49,941 nt of DNA, from NCBI GenBank assembly GCA_030604405.1, contig JAUVVY010000031.1, forward strand, positions 1 through 49,941, given 5' to 3'. Source of the DNA: a bacterium (GTDB taxonomy: Bacteria > Armatimonadota > Zipacnadia > Zipacnadales > UBA11051). Positions within the stretch are counted from its first letter, which is position 1, and every line of letters starts with the position of its first letter. The position numbers were made by a program, and so were the translations under genes. The notes beneath the pieces were generated by a model, which was not told the DNA's origin, ran no database searches, and saw only the letters and a program-made list of their open reading frames with translations. Below are positions 1 through 9,137 of the stretch, in pieces.

Positions 1-64
1 CATCGGCGGCATCCTTGGCGAGCTCGGCATTGAATGTTGCTGCATTTAAGCCTGTGTTCGCCAT
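1..64 (-). CDS. 5' end of an unidentified gene, cut by window edge
   Basis: An ATG reading leftward from position 64 opens a frame (MANTGLNAATFNAELAKDAA...) that stays open to the window edge. A purine-rich AGAGGGGG tract sits just upstream of it and fits a ribosome binding site. The gene would be divergent from the amidohydrolase at 145, with an 80-bp shared control region. Only 21 residues are visible and they match no family I recognise, so no function is offered. Confidence 0.4.
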   Translation of the reverse strand, partial: MANTGLNAATFNAELAKDAAD

Positions 65-144
65 ATGCCCCCTCTTATCTTGCTTCTACCAACAATTTTT
101 TGCATAACTACAGTTCCAGCCCGACACCTTAAAAGAGGAGAGAG

Positions 145-960
145 ATGATGACTGACACCACACTTGTCGAAAAGCTCAAATCCGGCATCCGCCTCGATGA
201 TGAAGTCGTCATAGATGACCACGCTCACATGGGGCCGTGGTACAACTTCCATATCTCGGGGGATGGCACACCTGGGTCAATGATCGCAAACATGGACCTG
301 ATCGGGGTAGATGTGGCCGTCTTTTCGCCGCATATCGGCATCGGCCCGGACATCAAGGAGGGCAACCGGCAGGCGGCGGAAGCTGCGCAGAAGTATCCGG
401 ATCGCCTGGTGCCCTACATCACGATCAACCCGCGCTACCCGCTGGCGCAGATCGAGGCCGAAATAGCGTACTATCACGATCTGCTGGGCGGCATCAAGGG
501 CTTCAAGTTCCATTCCATGTGTCACGAGGTTGACTGCTCGCATGTCGGCTACGGACCGGCGTACGAGTACGCCAACGAGCATGGGCTGCCGATTCTGTCC
601 CATGCCTGGGACGGCCCGGAAAAGGACGGCAAGAGCTTCCTGACCAGACAGGCCGCTGCATATCCCAACATAGCTTTCTTGCACGCTCATTCGGGAAACG
701 GTTGGGAAGTAATCAAGAAACTGGTCCCTGAGGCGAAACTGAACTCGAACGTATATCTCGATTTGGCCGGCTCAGGGCGTCCCTACGGCGGCCTCGAATA
801 CATGGTCAAGGAAGTGGGCGCCGACAGGATCCTATTCGGCAGCGACCTTCCGTTCATTGACATTCGCTGCCAGCTTCCGAGAGTATTGGCAGCCCGCATT
901 ACGGATGAGGAAAAGCGCCTGATCATCGGCCTGAATGCCAAGCGCATTTTCAATCTGTGA
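145..960 (+). CDS. Amidohydrolase-family (amidohydrolase_2) metal-dependent hydrolase
   Basis: A 271-residue cytosolic TIM-barrel hydrolase. The N-terminal IDDHAHMG carries the HxH metal-binding signature of the amidohydrolase superfamily. ILSHAW and LHAHSG provide further barrel histidines, and ILFGSDLPF near residue 235 provides the late metal- or proton-transfer Asp. This pattern matches the amidohydrolase_2 group (ACMSD, uronate and lactone hydrolases), but the substrate cannot be read from sequence. The start is well supported: GAGGAGAG lies immediately before the ATG. A second, distant member of the same superfamily is at 35470-36249. The gene stands alone, with a GTAGG hairpin repeat just downstream. 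Confidence 0.85.
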   Translation: MMTDTTLVEKLKSGIRLDDEVVIDDHAHMGPWYNFHISGDGTPGSMIANMDLIGVDVAVFSPHIGIGPDIKEGNRQAAEAAQKYPDRLVPYITINPRYPLAQIEAEIAYYHDLLGGIKGFKFHSMCHEVDCSHVGYGPAYEYANEHGLPILSHAWDGPEKDGKSFLTRQAAAYPNIAFLHAHSGNGWEVIKKLVPEAKLNSNVYLDLAGSGRPYGGLEYMVKEVGADRILFGSDLPFIDIRCQLPRVLAARITDEEKRLIIGLNAKRIFNL

Positions 961-985
961 GGCCGCATCCATTTCCCGCGTAGCC

Positions 986-1009
986 GTAGGTCGGGCTTTC
1001 CAGCCCGAC
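986..1009. repeat. GTAGG-hairpin interspersed repeat (TCGGGCT/AGCCCGA arms)
   Basis: GTAGG is followed by a short palindrome with arms TCGGGCT and AGCCCGA around a small loop. The same unit, with the same following ACNCCGTTGCT-like bases, occurs at 12522-12545. It lies between the convergent amidohydrolase and flavin reductase genes, where it could also act as an RNA hairpin. It is one member of the family described at 12435-12600. Confidence 0.7.
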
Positions 1010-1075
1010 AACCGTTGCTGTCAGGTACACCCGACAATTCGAACGCCGGTCCCGCGCGATAATCAATCATGCGGG

Positions 1076-1612
1076 TCAGACTGAGAAGCGCTCTTCAAGA
1101 TCCTCGTCGGCGATGCAGCGCTGCACCAGACCGTAATAGACGCGGTGGTAGTCGCCGCCGGCGTAGGCGGAATTGTCTATCTCTGCGGCGAGTGTCTCAG
1201 CCTTAACGTCGCTGGTGTAGATGGTGCGGCACTCCCAGATCGCCCCGCACTCCTCGATGCCGGGCGACTGAACCGTCTCAGACGCCAGCGCGGTGAGGTT
1301 GCATTCGGCGAACTTATCGTAGTCGCGTCCGGAGCGCGTTCCGCAAAAGTCCGCCACATCGCGCATCTCCGGGTACGGAACGCACACGGTGAAATCGCCG
1401 GTGGCATTGATGCAGCCATAGGTATAACGCGACGGGCGCACCAGCACGGTGCAGATCGGCTGCGACCAGACGACGCCAAGCGTCGCCCAGCCGATGGTCA
1501 TTGCGTTCGGCCTGTTGTCTTGATCAAGCGACACCAGCAGCGCCCCGCTCGAACCCAGTGACTCATGCAACTGCGCAAAGTACTTGGTGTAATCAACTTT
1601 CACCTTGGGCAT
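1076..1612 (-). CDS. Flavin reductase-like FMN-binding protein
   Basis: About 178 residues with the split-barrel flavin reductase fold. The SSGALLVSLDQDNRPNAMTI stretch, the WATLGVVWSQPICTVLVRP segment and the RYTYGCINATGDFTVCVP segment match the conserved FMN-binding core of the flavin_reduct family. Members bind FMN and either reduce it with NAD(P)H or serve as stand-alone flavoproteins. I chose the inner ATG at 1612 (MPKVKVDY) because AGGGAG sits about 8 nt upstream, while the ATG at 1630 has no such site. It is a single gene with no partner monooxygenase visible, so the physiological acceptor is unknown. Confidence 0.8.
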   Translation of the reverse strand: MPKVKVDYTKYFAQLHESLGSSGALLVSLDQDNRPNAMTIGWATLGVVWSQPICTVLVRPSRYTYGCINATGDFTVCVPYPEMRDVADFCGTRSGRDYDKFAECNLTALASETVQSPGIEECGAIWECRTIYTSDVKAETLAAEIDNSAYAGGDYHRVYYGLVQRCIADEDLEERFSV

Positions 1613-1719
1613 AGGGCCACTCCCTTTCATTGAACGATCGTGGCAAGCGCAAACCGACTCGTCCTGCTGCTCTGCCCGAGTGGGCCGGCGTTTGTCGGCG
1701 GGCCGTGTGGATCTGACTG

Positions 1720-2016
1720 CTACTTGGCTTTGACGATTTCGGTGCCGCCGTCGGCACGGACCAGAATCAGTGTGCTCACTTCGGTCTCAGTCGAGCGGAC
1801 GCGGTCGCGCTCGAACGGGTCCATGTCGTATTCGGTCTTGGTCTGATAGGGCACCGCGGCGACGACCGGTGCGGGCTTGAGGTCAAGCGGCTGCGTCACG
1901 TTTGTGTCGGCGTCGCCTTGGGCCAGAGCCGGCGCGCGAAACAGGTCACCGCACAATGCTCCGGCAGCGAATACCAGCGCGATAAATACGCCGTACAGCA
2001 GATTCCTGGTGTTCAT
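1720..2016 (-). CDS. Small secreted or membrane-anchored protein of unknown function
   Basis: A 98-residue protein. The N-terminus (NLLYGVFIALVFAAGALCGDL) is a signal peptide or signal anchor, and the rest is a short hydrophilic domain ending in STLILVRADGGTEIVKAK. I recognise no family. AGGAGG lies 8 nt from the ATG at 2016, which decides that start over the GTG at 2019. The gene is divergent from the large secreted LamG protein, with about 180 bp between them, so the two may share a control region. Confidence 0.6.
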   Translation of the reverse strand: MNTRNLLYGVFIALVFAAGALCGDLFRAPALAQGDADTNVTQPLDLKPAPVVAAVPYQTKTEYDMDPFERDRVRSTETEVSTLILVRADGGTEIVKAK

Positions 2017-2194
2017 CACAAGGGCCTCCTGAAGTGATTAGTACAATTCGTCCGACGGGCTTTCGCCATGATGTTGTTAGACGCCGTGGCTGCTGTTTAC
2101 GTTCCATAATACTGATGGCGCGCATAGAAGGAATCGGCCCGCGCGGGTCGAAATCTATTATAACACACACCTTATGTTAGAAGGGAATGTCGGT

Positions 2195-5100
2195 ATGCGA
2201 AAGTTGGCGGCTTTGCTACTCCTTGGGGCAGTGGCGTCTATTGCGATGGCCGGGTCACCGGGACTGACTTTTCATGCGCCGTATGACGGCACAGTAGCGG
2301 CCTCACCTGGGCCGGCCTCGCAGATGATGCACGGCGAGGTTTCCTACATAAGCGCACCGGACGGGCAGGGAGCGCTGCTGGTCAGTGGCAGCTATCTCTT
2401 GTACTCCAGTGGCGGCTATTTCGCCAAGTCGGCGGGCACGCTCTCGCTATGGATTCAGCCGCAATGGCATGGCAGCGACGGCAAGCGCTACGCGATATTC
2501 TCCGATACGGCCCCCACGCACAAGTCTGCATACAATTCCTTCTACCTTTTCAAGACGCCCTCCTCTACGCTGCAGTTCAGTGTCGGGAATATCCCCGAGC
2601 AGAGTCTGAGTACCACGATCGCCGACTGGGCGGCTGGCGAATGGCACCATGTGGCGGTGGCGTGGGACTCTACATTGGGGATAACGCTGTATGTTGACGG
2701 CGCACTGGCAGGCGAAAAGCGCTTCGCCTACGAGCCGCAGCAGTGGCCCGCATTTAACATCGGGGCCGACTACGACGGCTCACTGACGGCGGCTGCCGCC
2801 TTCTCTGACGTGCGGGTATTCGACCGGATGCTGCGCCCGGACCAGGTCGCTACGGTTGCCCAGCGGTTGCCGCTGGAGGTGGCCGAGCTCATCGAGATGA
2901 CGGCCCCGGCCAGTGTCAGGGCGGGCGAGGAATTCACCGTACATTTGCGGGCCCTGGCTGACGAGCCGCTGACAAGGCCACACGCGGTACTGATAACACT
3001 GGCCGACATTCCGCTCGCCTCGGTGATGCCGCACCCCGCGGCCGCGACATGGCAGCCGGGCCAACCTGTGGAGTTGGCGCCAATCACCGTGAAGATGCCC
3101 GACTACATCCAACTCGCGCGCGGGCAGTATTCATTGGCTGCGATCCTTGAAGGCACCGCCACTTCATCGCCTACAGCAGGGGCAGCGGCGCTGGTGTCGC
3201 TAGTGGCACCGGCGCGGGCGGCTGAGGTGCCCGTGTACGAGCTTCGTGGCGAGCAGGTTCATTACAAAGGCGCGCCGTGGCTGCCCAGCCAGCCAGGTAG
3301 CGGCTTCTTATATGAGGGCCGCTTTTACCGGGATAACGAAGACGGCCGGGCAACGGCGCTGAAGCTGTATCAGAGCGGCAGGATCCGCGATGCCTTGCGC
3401 TGCATGGCTGTTGACGAGGTGCGGGTAGCCGGCGATGACGCCGCCGCCAGTCACATATTGAGAAACAGCGCTGATCCACAAGACGGCGCGGCCAGCCCCC
3501 ATCTGCTTGTGGTCGAGATGGACCCTAATATCGCCTACAGCTTCGGTCTGGAGGTGCTGGCGGCCGGCGGCCAGCAGCTTGAGGACCATTTCCTGGTCTG
3601 GGCGGCGCTGAACCCGACGCAGACACGGACTGCCAGGGCTCGCGAATCGTTCTTGTTCTATCCCCAGGCGGAGGCCTGCGAGGTGCGCTTTACGCGACTG
3701 GCAGCGATGGTAGAGCCACGCGAGAGTGTTGTCGCGCCGGTGCGGTGGCTGGGGGTCTATAAGCTGCTGGATTATCCGGTTGGGAATGTGAATGCGGCCG
3801 AACTGCCCGATAGGTCGTTGCGCAGAAGCCTCGCGCTGCTGCCGGCCCATAGCGAGCTGATATACGACGGCTTCGGCTCCAGCGGCAAGGACCGCATGCA
3901 GCGCCAGTATTCGCTGCGGCACCTGCTCCACTACATGCACTTCGTCGGCTTCGACCGGCTGCAACTTTACGCGGCAGGCAACGACATGCAGAGCTTCTAC
4001 GACGGCGGCATACTCCCGAATGCCTGGCGCTGGGATCTCTTCGAAGACATTCTGCCACTGGCGGTGCCGGCTGGCATCGAGATCGTGCCCCTGCTGCCGT
4101 CGCTCTCGAACTTTGACCGGCTCTTCACGTTTAGCGCGCCCGACAGCTTCCAGGTGGACATCAACGGCAAGCTGATACTCGACGCCGCGGGTCACAGGTG
4201 CCCGGACCCGTTGCGGCGCGAGGTTGAAAAACAGCTCTTGGTATTCCTCGACGAGCTTTGCGCCAAGACAGATGGCTACGGTTGCGTGCCGGCCATCGGC
4301 CTGAGCGTGGATGGCGCGAGCGGCACCTGCTTCGCCACGGTCAACGACGAGCAGACGGCGGACAAGGTGGGCTACTCGGCATCTGACCTGCAGCGGTTCC
4401 AGGTCGCCAGCGGAATAGCTGTGCCATCGCGGACAGGAACTCCGCTGGAGGCCTACTACTGGCTGAAGAGCAGCCCGCAGGTATGGCAGCGCTGGCTCGA
4501 CTTCCGCTGCGCGCACATGCACAGCCTCTGGACCAAGTGCCGAGACTTGGTGGTATCGCGAAATCCCCGCCGCTACCTGCTGGTGGATACGGCGCTGCCA
4601 GTGCCGACACAGCGCGACGATCACTCGCAACTCGAGCTGCTGCGCCACCACGGCTATGATCCGAGGCTGTTCGCCGAAGAGCACGGGATACGCATAGCCG
4701 CCAGCGCCGATTCCCGCGGACAAGACCGGCCGGATTATGCGACCGCCGACGGCATGGAGGTACAGATTGAGTGCTCGCAGCTTGGCGCCGGACGCGAGTT
4801 GTTGGCTCCGCTGCTGCAGGCCATAGTGTTGGACAACCCGTACTGCCTGACGCTGCGCAGCAGCCTGGACGCCAAGGCGGGCCATGAGTGGATGCTGCGC
4901 GGCTTTGCACGGGCCTTCAGGGCGCTGCCCGCAGTGCCCCCGCAAGACTTCGACGGCAAGATATGGCCAGTGCGTGAGGGTATCCGGGTGCAGTGGTTTG
5001 ATGACTGCTTGGCGGTGATCAATTCAACCGATCAACCTCAGCAGGTGCGGGTGACCCTCAAAGAACCCCTCCCGTTCAACACGCAGGTTATAGACATGGC

Positions 5101-5251
5101 GACCGGGCAACGGGTGAAGCTGCTGCGCGGCCGTGCCACGCTGCGCTTGATCGTAAACACCGACTCTTACGACCTGCGCACCTTGAAGGTGAAGAAGCCG
5201 ATTGCCCGCACGCGCGGTGGTATCCTGCGCACGCCGGGGCCTCAGCGATAG
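2195..5251 (+). CDS. Large secreted LamG/concanavalin-like and TIM-barrel-like protein
   Basis: A protein of 1,018 residues. It begins with a signal peptide (MRKLAALLLLGAVASIAMAG), followed at about 20-230 by a LamG/concanavalin A-like jelly roll (GTLSLWIQP, WHHVAVAWDS, LYVDGALAGEKRF, the typical laminin-G_3 pattern). Beta-rich segments of unknown type come next. From about 550 to 890 a region resembles a glycosidase-type TIM barrel (LHYMHFVGFDRLQLYA, AGIEIVPLLPSLSNF), and a short beta C-terminus follows. The likely role is binding and processing of an extracellular glycan, which is an inference. I chose the second ATG because AAGGGA precedes it at normal distance and the signal peptide starts there. 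Confidence 0.75.
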   Translation: MRKLAALLLLGAVASIAMAGSPGLTFHAPYDGTVAASPGPASQMMHGEVSYISAPDGQGALLVSGSYLLYSSGGYFAKSAGTLSLWIQPQWHGSDGKRYAIFSDTAPTHKSAYNSFYLFKTPSSTLQFSVGNIPEQSLSTTIADWAAGEWHHVAVAWDSTLGITLYVDGALAGEKRFAYEPQQWPAFNIGADYDGSLTAAAAFSDVRVFDRMLRPDQVATVAQRLPLEVAELIEMTAPASVRAGEEFTVHLRALADEPLTRPHAVLITLADIPLASVMPHPAAATWQPGQPVELAPITVKMPDYIQLARGQYSLAAILEGTATSSPTAGAAALVSLVAPARAAEVPVYELRGEQVHYKGAPWLPSQPGSGFLYEGRFYRDNEDGRATALKLYQSGRIRDALRCMAVDEVRVAGDDAAASHILRNSADPQDGAASPHLLVVEMDPNIAYSFGLEVLAAGGQQLEDHFLVWAALNPTQTRTARARESFLFYPQAEACEVRFTRLAAMVEPRESVVAPVRWLGVYKLLDYPVGNVNAAELPDRSLRRSLALLPAHSELIYDGFGSSGKDRMQRQYSLRHLLHYMHFVGFDRLQLYAAGNDMQSFYDGGILPNAWRWDLFEDILPLAVPAGIEIVPLLPSLSNFDRLFTFSAPDSFQVDINGKLILDAAGHRCPDPLRREVEKQLLVFLDELCAKTDGYGCVPAIGLSVDGASGTCFATVNDEQTADKVGYSASDLQRFQVASGIAVPSRTGTPLEAYYWLKSSPQVWQRWLDFRCAHMHSLWTKCRDLVVSRNPRRYLLVDTALPVPTQRDDHSQLELLRHHGYDPRLFAEEHGIRIAASADSRGQDRPDYATADGMEVQIECSQLGAGRELLAPLLQAIVLDNPYCLTLRSSLDAKAGHEWMLRGFARAFRALPAVPPQDFDGKIWPVREGIRVQWFDDCLAVINSTDQPQQVRVTLKEPLPFNTQVIDMATGQRVKLLRGRATLRLIVNTDSYDLRTLKVKKPIARTRGGILRTPGPQR

Positions 5252-5320
5252 TAGCAGGCAACGAGGGTATCTTAGCGCGTACTACTTACGAGCGCGTGGC
5301 TCGGCCTGAGCTTTCTGCTT

Positions 5321-5360
5321 CCCGTTCGACAAGCTCACGGCCCTGAGCAACTTCGAAGGG
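5321..5360. repeat. Interspersed palindromic repeat (TTCGAC...GAAGGG type)
   Basis: A 40-bp imperfect palindrome containing GTTCGACAAGCTCA, CGGCC and TGAGC...TTCGAAGGG. This resembles a dispersed repeat found in many environmental bacterial genomes. It lies in the 222-bp gap between the convergent LamG and stalk-domain genes. No other copy was seen in this window. Confidence 0.45.
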
Positions 5361-5408
5361 CAGCCCGAGGTCGTCAACGCAGTTACAACAAGATGCGACA
5401 CAAGCGCC

Positions 5409-5443
5409 AGAGGCCGCAACCGATGTACTGGTTGGCGGCCTCT
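5409..5443 (-). terminator. Stem-loop downstream of the stalk-domain gene
   Basis: AGAGGCCG and CGGCCTCT pair, with an inner CAACC/GGTTG stem and an 8-nt loop. It lies 30 bp beyond the stop of the minus-strand gene at 5474. There is no clean T-run on the minus side, so it may be a weak terminator or a transcript-end stabiliser. Confidence 0.35.
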
Positions 5444-5473
5444 GCTATTCTCCCCGACGACGTACTTGGCCGG

Positions 5474-7351
5474 CTATTTGCCCTTCACGGTAAGTTTCGC
5501 CGTCGCTATGACTGTGTCTTCCTGTCCTGCTACGGCTGGGGCCAGCAGCTCGGCCTTGATGTCGTAGGTATCGGCCTTGTCGAACAGCGCGTGCTCCATC
5601 TCAAAGGGCGCGGTCTCCCATTTACCGTCTGCGCCGGCGGTCACAATCTGTTGTGGCAGATCGTGTGACATGTCCAATAAGCGTTTCTTGTTGAATTTCA
5701 CATTGACCCGCACCCGGTAGCCGGCCGTCGCGGTACCGGACACGACCATCTCTTTGCCGACGGTTGCATTCGCTTTTGGTTTCGTTACCTTCAGCGTAGG
5801 CACCACGCCGCCATCAATAACCGCGTCAGCTTGGGAGTAAGCGACCACCGGCTGCCCCTGCGGCGGCGTATATGTCACCTTGATCCTTGCGGTGACCTTG
5901 TTGCCCGCCCGCACCTTGTAGCTGTGGGTATAGGTGTTGCTTTGGCCGACCTGCCGCATCGCCAGGCCTTCTTTGAAGGTGCCGATGGCGCACGTTATGG
6001 TGCCACCGGGCCGGGCGACCTTAGCTGTCACCTTCAGCACTGCTCCCGCTCCCAGAGTCTGCTCGCCGTTATGAGAGACTATGAGAATCTGTTTGTCAGC
6101 CGGGGCCTGTACGGTGAAGGCCCACTGATTGCGGCTGGTGTTGCCCGCATTGTCGGTGATGTTGACGTCCACTTGGTGCAGGCCGTCGGCGAGGTGTACG
6201 GCCTGGCAGCGGATGTAGTCGTCCCCGACCTCACACTGCGCGGTGACATCCTGGCCGTCGAAGGTCATCGTAGTCGCGGCCTTGTTGATACCCGAGTGGT
6301 CATCAGCGAAGCGCGTTTCGACGATCGGGCTGCTGTTTTGGATTGTGGCATTGAGCGTCGGTGTGAGCGCGACGAATCTCGGCGGCGCGGTATCGGCCGC
6401 TGGAGGACCGGCCGAGGCCTCTCGGGTGATGCTGAGCGCAGTATTCTGGACCGTGTCAAAGATAACTACAACCTGGTCCTGAGGACGTAGGGCATTAAGA
6501 GCAATGGCCTGCCCATTCTCGTCGAGTATGCTGGCGTTGTCCGCCACCAGCAAGCTCTTGCCATCCGGCAGCAGCAGGTACTTGCCGGCGACACCGACGA
6601 TTTGCACGCGCATATGCTGCAACTGCTGGCCGCTGCCGGGAGCCGTAGCAATGATACGCACGGCCAGGCCCCCGGTAACCGTCACCTGCACCTGATCGCC
6701 AGTCCTCAGGTCACCGGGCTGGGCCACTGTGGGCACTTGCCCCGCCGCGCCTCTCAGGATCTGGCATTGCGCAGCCAGCGCAATCAGGCTCGTGGCGTTG
6801 GTGGTCGCGTCCCGGATCATCAGCGATGTAGTCACGCCGAGATACACTTGTAAGACCTCGCCCTGCAGTGTCACGGTCTGACCTGGTGGCTGAGTCGGGC
6901 CGCCCGGGCCCGGTACCTGGGCGATGTTGACGTAAGCGATCCCACTGACCGGGTCATACTGGACGCTGCCGCCGAACGATTGCACCGCCACACGCAGCGG
7001 GACGTAGATTGTAAGCCCTACCATCGTAGGCGAGACATCTGCGGTCACCGGTTTGCCGTTGACCGTCGCCATTGTGCTGCCCAGCCACAGATTGAGCGTA
7101 TCGTTGCCACGGGTCAAGATGATCTTGTGCTGTTCGTTGGCTCGATAGTCGCTCTGAGCGCCGAGAGCATTGGCGACAGTCTGCATCGGCAGCAGCATCG
7201 CGTTTTCGATAACGACGAGCTTGTCGCCACCGGCAAGCGCCTGGCCGTTAACCATGACTGTCGGCGCGGAGAACCCGGCTGCAGCCAGCACGCCCACCAG
7301 TGCCAGGCTCAGACCTACGGCCCAAATTGTTCGTTGTATTCTGCGTACCAT
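5474..7351 (-). CDS. Secreted stalk-domain (copper amine oxidase N-terminal-like) protein with Ig-like domains
   Basis: 625 residues. A signal peptide (about 1-29) is followed by a copper-amine-oxidase N-terminal stalk domain at about 30-145: VMVNGQALAGGDKLVVIENAM, LLPMQTVANALGA and IYVPLRVAVQSFGGSVQYD. It then has a beta-rich middle, an Ig/cadherin-like domain at about 330-420 (FADDHSGINKAATTMTFDG, DNAGNTSRNQWAFTV), another beta domain, and a C-terminal Ig-like domain (TLKVTKPKANATVGKEMVVSG). Stalk domains are extracellular structural modules and do not by themselves imply amine oxidase activity. A surface or wall-associated role is an inference. GGAG lies about 10 nt before the ATG. A small relative is at 49041-49478. 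Confidence 0.8.
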   Translation of the reverse strand: MVRRIQRTIWAVGLSLALVGVLAAAGFSAPTVMVNGQALAGGDKLVVIENAMLLPMQTVANALGAQSDYRANEQHKIILTRGNDTLNLWLGSTMATVNGKPVTADVSPTMVGLTIYVPLRVAVQSFGGSVQYDPVSGIAYVNIAQVPGPGGPTQPPGQTVTLQGEVLQVYLGVTTSLMIRDATTNATSLIALAAQCQILRGAAGQVPTVAQPGDLRTGDQVQVTVTGGLAVRIIATAPGSGQQLQHMRVQIVGVAGKYLLLPDGKSLLVADNASILDENGQAIALNALRPQDQVVVIFDTVQNTALSITREASAGPPAADTAPPRFVALTPTLNATIQNSSPIVETRFADDHSGINKAATTMTFDGQDVTAQCEVGDDYIRCQAVHLADGLHQVDVNITDNAGNTSRNQWAFTVQAPADKQILIVSHNGEQTLGAGAVLKVTAKVARPGGTITCAIGTFKEGLAMRQVGQSNTYTHSYKVRAGNKVTARIKVTYTPPQGQPVVAYSQADAVIDGGVVPTLKVTKPKANATVGKEMVVSGTATAGYRVRVNVKFNKKRLLDMSHDLPQQIVTAGADGKWETAPFEMEHALFDKADTYDIKAELLAPAVAGQEDTVIATAKLTVKGK

Positions 7352-7491
7352 TCGATCACCACTCCATCACGCATTATGTACCGGCGACACTACTGCACCT
7401 TAAAGGCAGCCGGCTCATACCTTTGGATTCAAGCTCTACTACAATTTCCCCGTCCTGTTCGACGATACCTGCGTTGGTTTGTTCCAGATCG

Positions 7492-7557
7492 CGGCCTACG
7501 AGCGCCTGGGAATACGTCCGGCGACCGCCTTCAGAGTCTGCTCTTCGCCACCGCGAT
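7492..7557. repeat. 66-bp direct repeat, displaced copy of the htrA 3' end
   Basis: Identical over 66 bp to 9138-9203, which encodes the C-terminus of HtrA. On the minus strand this copy reads ...RGGEEQTLKAVAGRIPRRS-stop in an orphan frame, about 60 bp beyond the stop of the trypsin/TPR gene. After one mismatch (7558 versus 9204) five more bases match, and then the copies diverge. The pair brackets the trypsin/TPR gene exactly. Confidence 0.9.
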
Positions 7558-7616
7558 TGATGAACATCCCGCTCAGCACTCCGGCTCTGATCTTACCAGC
7601 AGTTATCAGAGTTGAT

Positions 7617-9077
7617 TTAGTCTTTGGCCTCCGGATTGTCGGCCTTTTTCTTCACTTTGTCCAGGGCCTTCTGGAAACGCTCATTCTCCGGCATTAACTC
7701 GACCGCTCGGGCAAAGCAACTGGCTGCGGGGACATAGTCCATTTGCTCAGCGTACATCCCACCAAGCTGGTACCACAGCCACGCATTATCTGGTTCGTCT
7801 TTCAGCGCTTCTGTCAATAAGTCGGCACAGCGGGCGTATTCACCACGATCCGAGAGAATGTTGACCATCAGTGTTGTGACCGTGGACCGGTGCTTGCCGG
7901 CTTGCCACAGTGCGTCCAGCTCTTCGAGTGCCCTGTCGTGCTCGTCTCGCTTCGAAAGATGGCTCGCGTAGAACAGACGTGTTGCGGCGCCTTCAGTGTC
8001 TACGCTCAGGGCATCCTGCCACAATGTCTCTGCCAAATCATCTTTCTTCGATCTTGCAGCGGCGTCGGCACCGATCCGGTATGCAAAACCGCACCCCGGG
8101 CGCAACTCGATCAACGCCTGGGCCTTCTCCAGAGCTTCCTGGGGCTGCTTTCTCCCCCAGGCGGACAAGATCTCCAGCCAGAGTGACCAGGCCTCCATTG
8201 CGTCTGGCGGCTGCGGCAACTGTTGCTCAGCGGCGTTCAAGGATTCGGCTTGGCCGGCCTTCGCCAGCAGCTCCCTGACTTGCGCGCTTGCGGGGCCCTT
8301 TGCTGCGATGACTTCCCCGGTCTCCCCTTCCTTGCGACCCACCACCGAAGTGAAACATCCGACCGCCGCTGGCCTCTCGGGCAGCAGCATAGGGGTGCCA
8401 CTTGCGCCCGGGCCCAGACTTCCGACCGCAGCGGTTTGGATAAAGCGTGGGGTGTCCTGCCTGACGGCAACAAAATCAACCGGCAGAGTCTGGCTCTCGA
8501 TGCCTTTCCACTCGATCAGGGATTCTTCAGCCCGCGAACTAAGAGCCAGGAGTACGTACGTCATGCCTGCAACTGTAACGCGTTCGGCGAGGCGAACGCT
8601 GTCATCATCCGCCAGCCCGAAAGCGGGATGGCCTTTCCAGGGGGTCCGCAGCACCGCCAGGTCGAGCTCGGGATCAGACGCCACTATCTCCGCATCGCAT
8701 GAGGCGCCCAGGTACGGACTGAGCACCGTGACCACCCCCGCCATCCAGTGGGACCCCTCAGGGCTGCGCACAAACAGGTCTACACCCTTGTCCTTGCCAG
8801 AGGTTTCGTGGACTACGTGATGCGCTGTGACCACCAGAGTGCCATCACCAACCACGAAGCCCTGACCCAAACGAGGCACCCCCAGTGTTTCCGTCCACAC
8901 AAGCACAATGGGGTCATAGCTCTCCTGTGGCTCTGCAGGACTAGCCTGCGCGAAGCCAACCCAAGGAAGCAAGAATAGGAGAGCTGTCGCTGCTGCGGAT
9001 CTGATGCAATACACAATTATGCCGCCCAACGATTTTTGCAGGCTTTTGCCCGTGTGCTCTCGCAATCGCGCAAGCAT
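7617..9077 (-). CDS. Exported trypsin-like serine protease with TPR repeats
   Basis: About 486 residues from the ATG at 9077; a TTG at 9134 and a GTG at 9014 are alternative starts. A hydrophobic signal segment (AAATALLFLLPWVGFAQA) precedes an S1C/trypsin-like domain with a full triad by motif: His86 in TAHHVV, Asp139 in DLDLAVL and Ser226 in GPGASGTP (numbered from 9077). The C-terminal half holds several TPR-type helices (CGFAYRIGADAAARSKKDD, NAWLWYQLGGMYAEQMDY, AASCFARAVELMPEN). There is no PDZ domain, unlike the HtrA protease encoded just upstream. The likely role is envelope protein quality control or processing with TPR-mediated partner binding. A 66-bp copy of the htrA 3' end flanks it on both sides, which suggests arrival as a cassette. 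Confidence 0.8.
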   Translation of the reverse strand: MLARLREHTGKSLQKSLGGIIVYCIRSAAATALLFLLPWVGFAQASPAEPQESYDPIVLVWTETLGVPRLGQGFVVGDGTLVVTAHHVVHETSGKDKGVDLFVRSPEGSHWMAGVVTVLSPYLGASCDAEIVASDPELDLAVLRTPWKGHPAFGLADDDSVRLAERVTVAGMTYVLLALSSRAEESLIEWKGIESQTLPVDFVAVRQDTPRFIQTAAVGSLGPGASGTPMLLPERPAAVGCFTSVVGRKEGETGEVIAAKGPASAQVRELLAKAGQAESLNAAEQQLPQPPDAMEAWSLWLEILSAWGRKQPQEALEKAQALIELRPGCGFAYRIGADAAARSKKDDLAETLWQDALSVDTEGAATRLFYASHLSKRDEHDRALEELDALWQAGKHRSTVTTLMVNILSDRGEYARCADLLTEALKDEPDNAWLWYQLGGMYAEQMDYVPAASCFARAVELMPENERFQKALDKVKKKADNPEAKD

Positions 9078-9137
9078 ATCCACGCTTACGACCCTGGCGC
9101 CCTGCTGGCCGTCGGGATCTATGTGGCTGAACAATCC

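Noticed and set aside
3308-4945. Long open frame (545 codons) on the minus strand opposite the LamG/barrel gene
   Set aside because: It mirrors the GC-rich codon pattern of the plus-strand gene, has an Arg/His/Gln-biased composition, no recognisable domain and no binding site. The plus-strand protein has a signal peptide and a LamG domain.
7400-7616. Plus-strand frame reading FPVLFDDTCVGLFQIAAYERLG near 7440-7510
   Set aside because: It spans the displaced htrA-end repeat in antisense, has no start with a binding site, and resembles nothing known; chance openness is more likely.
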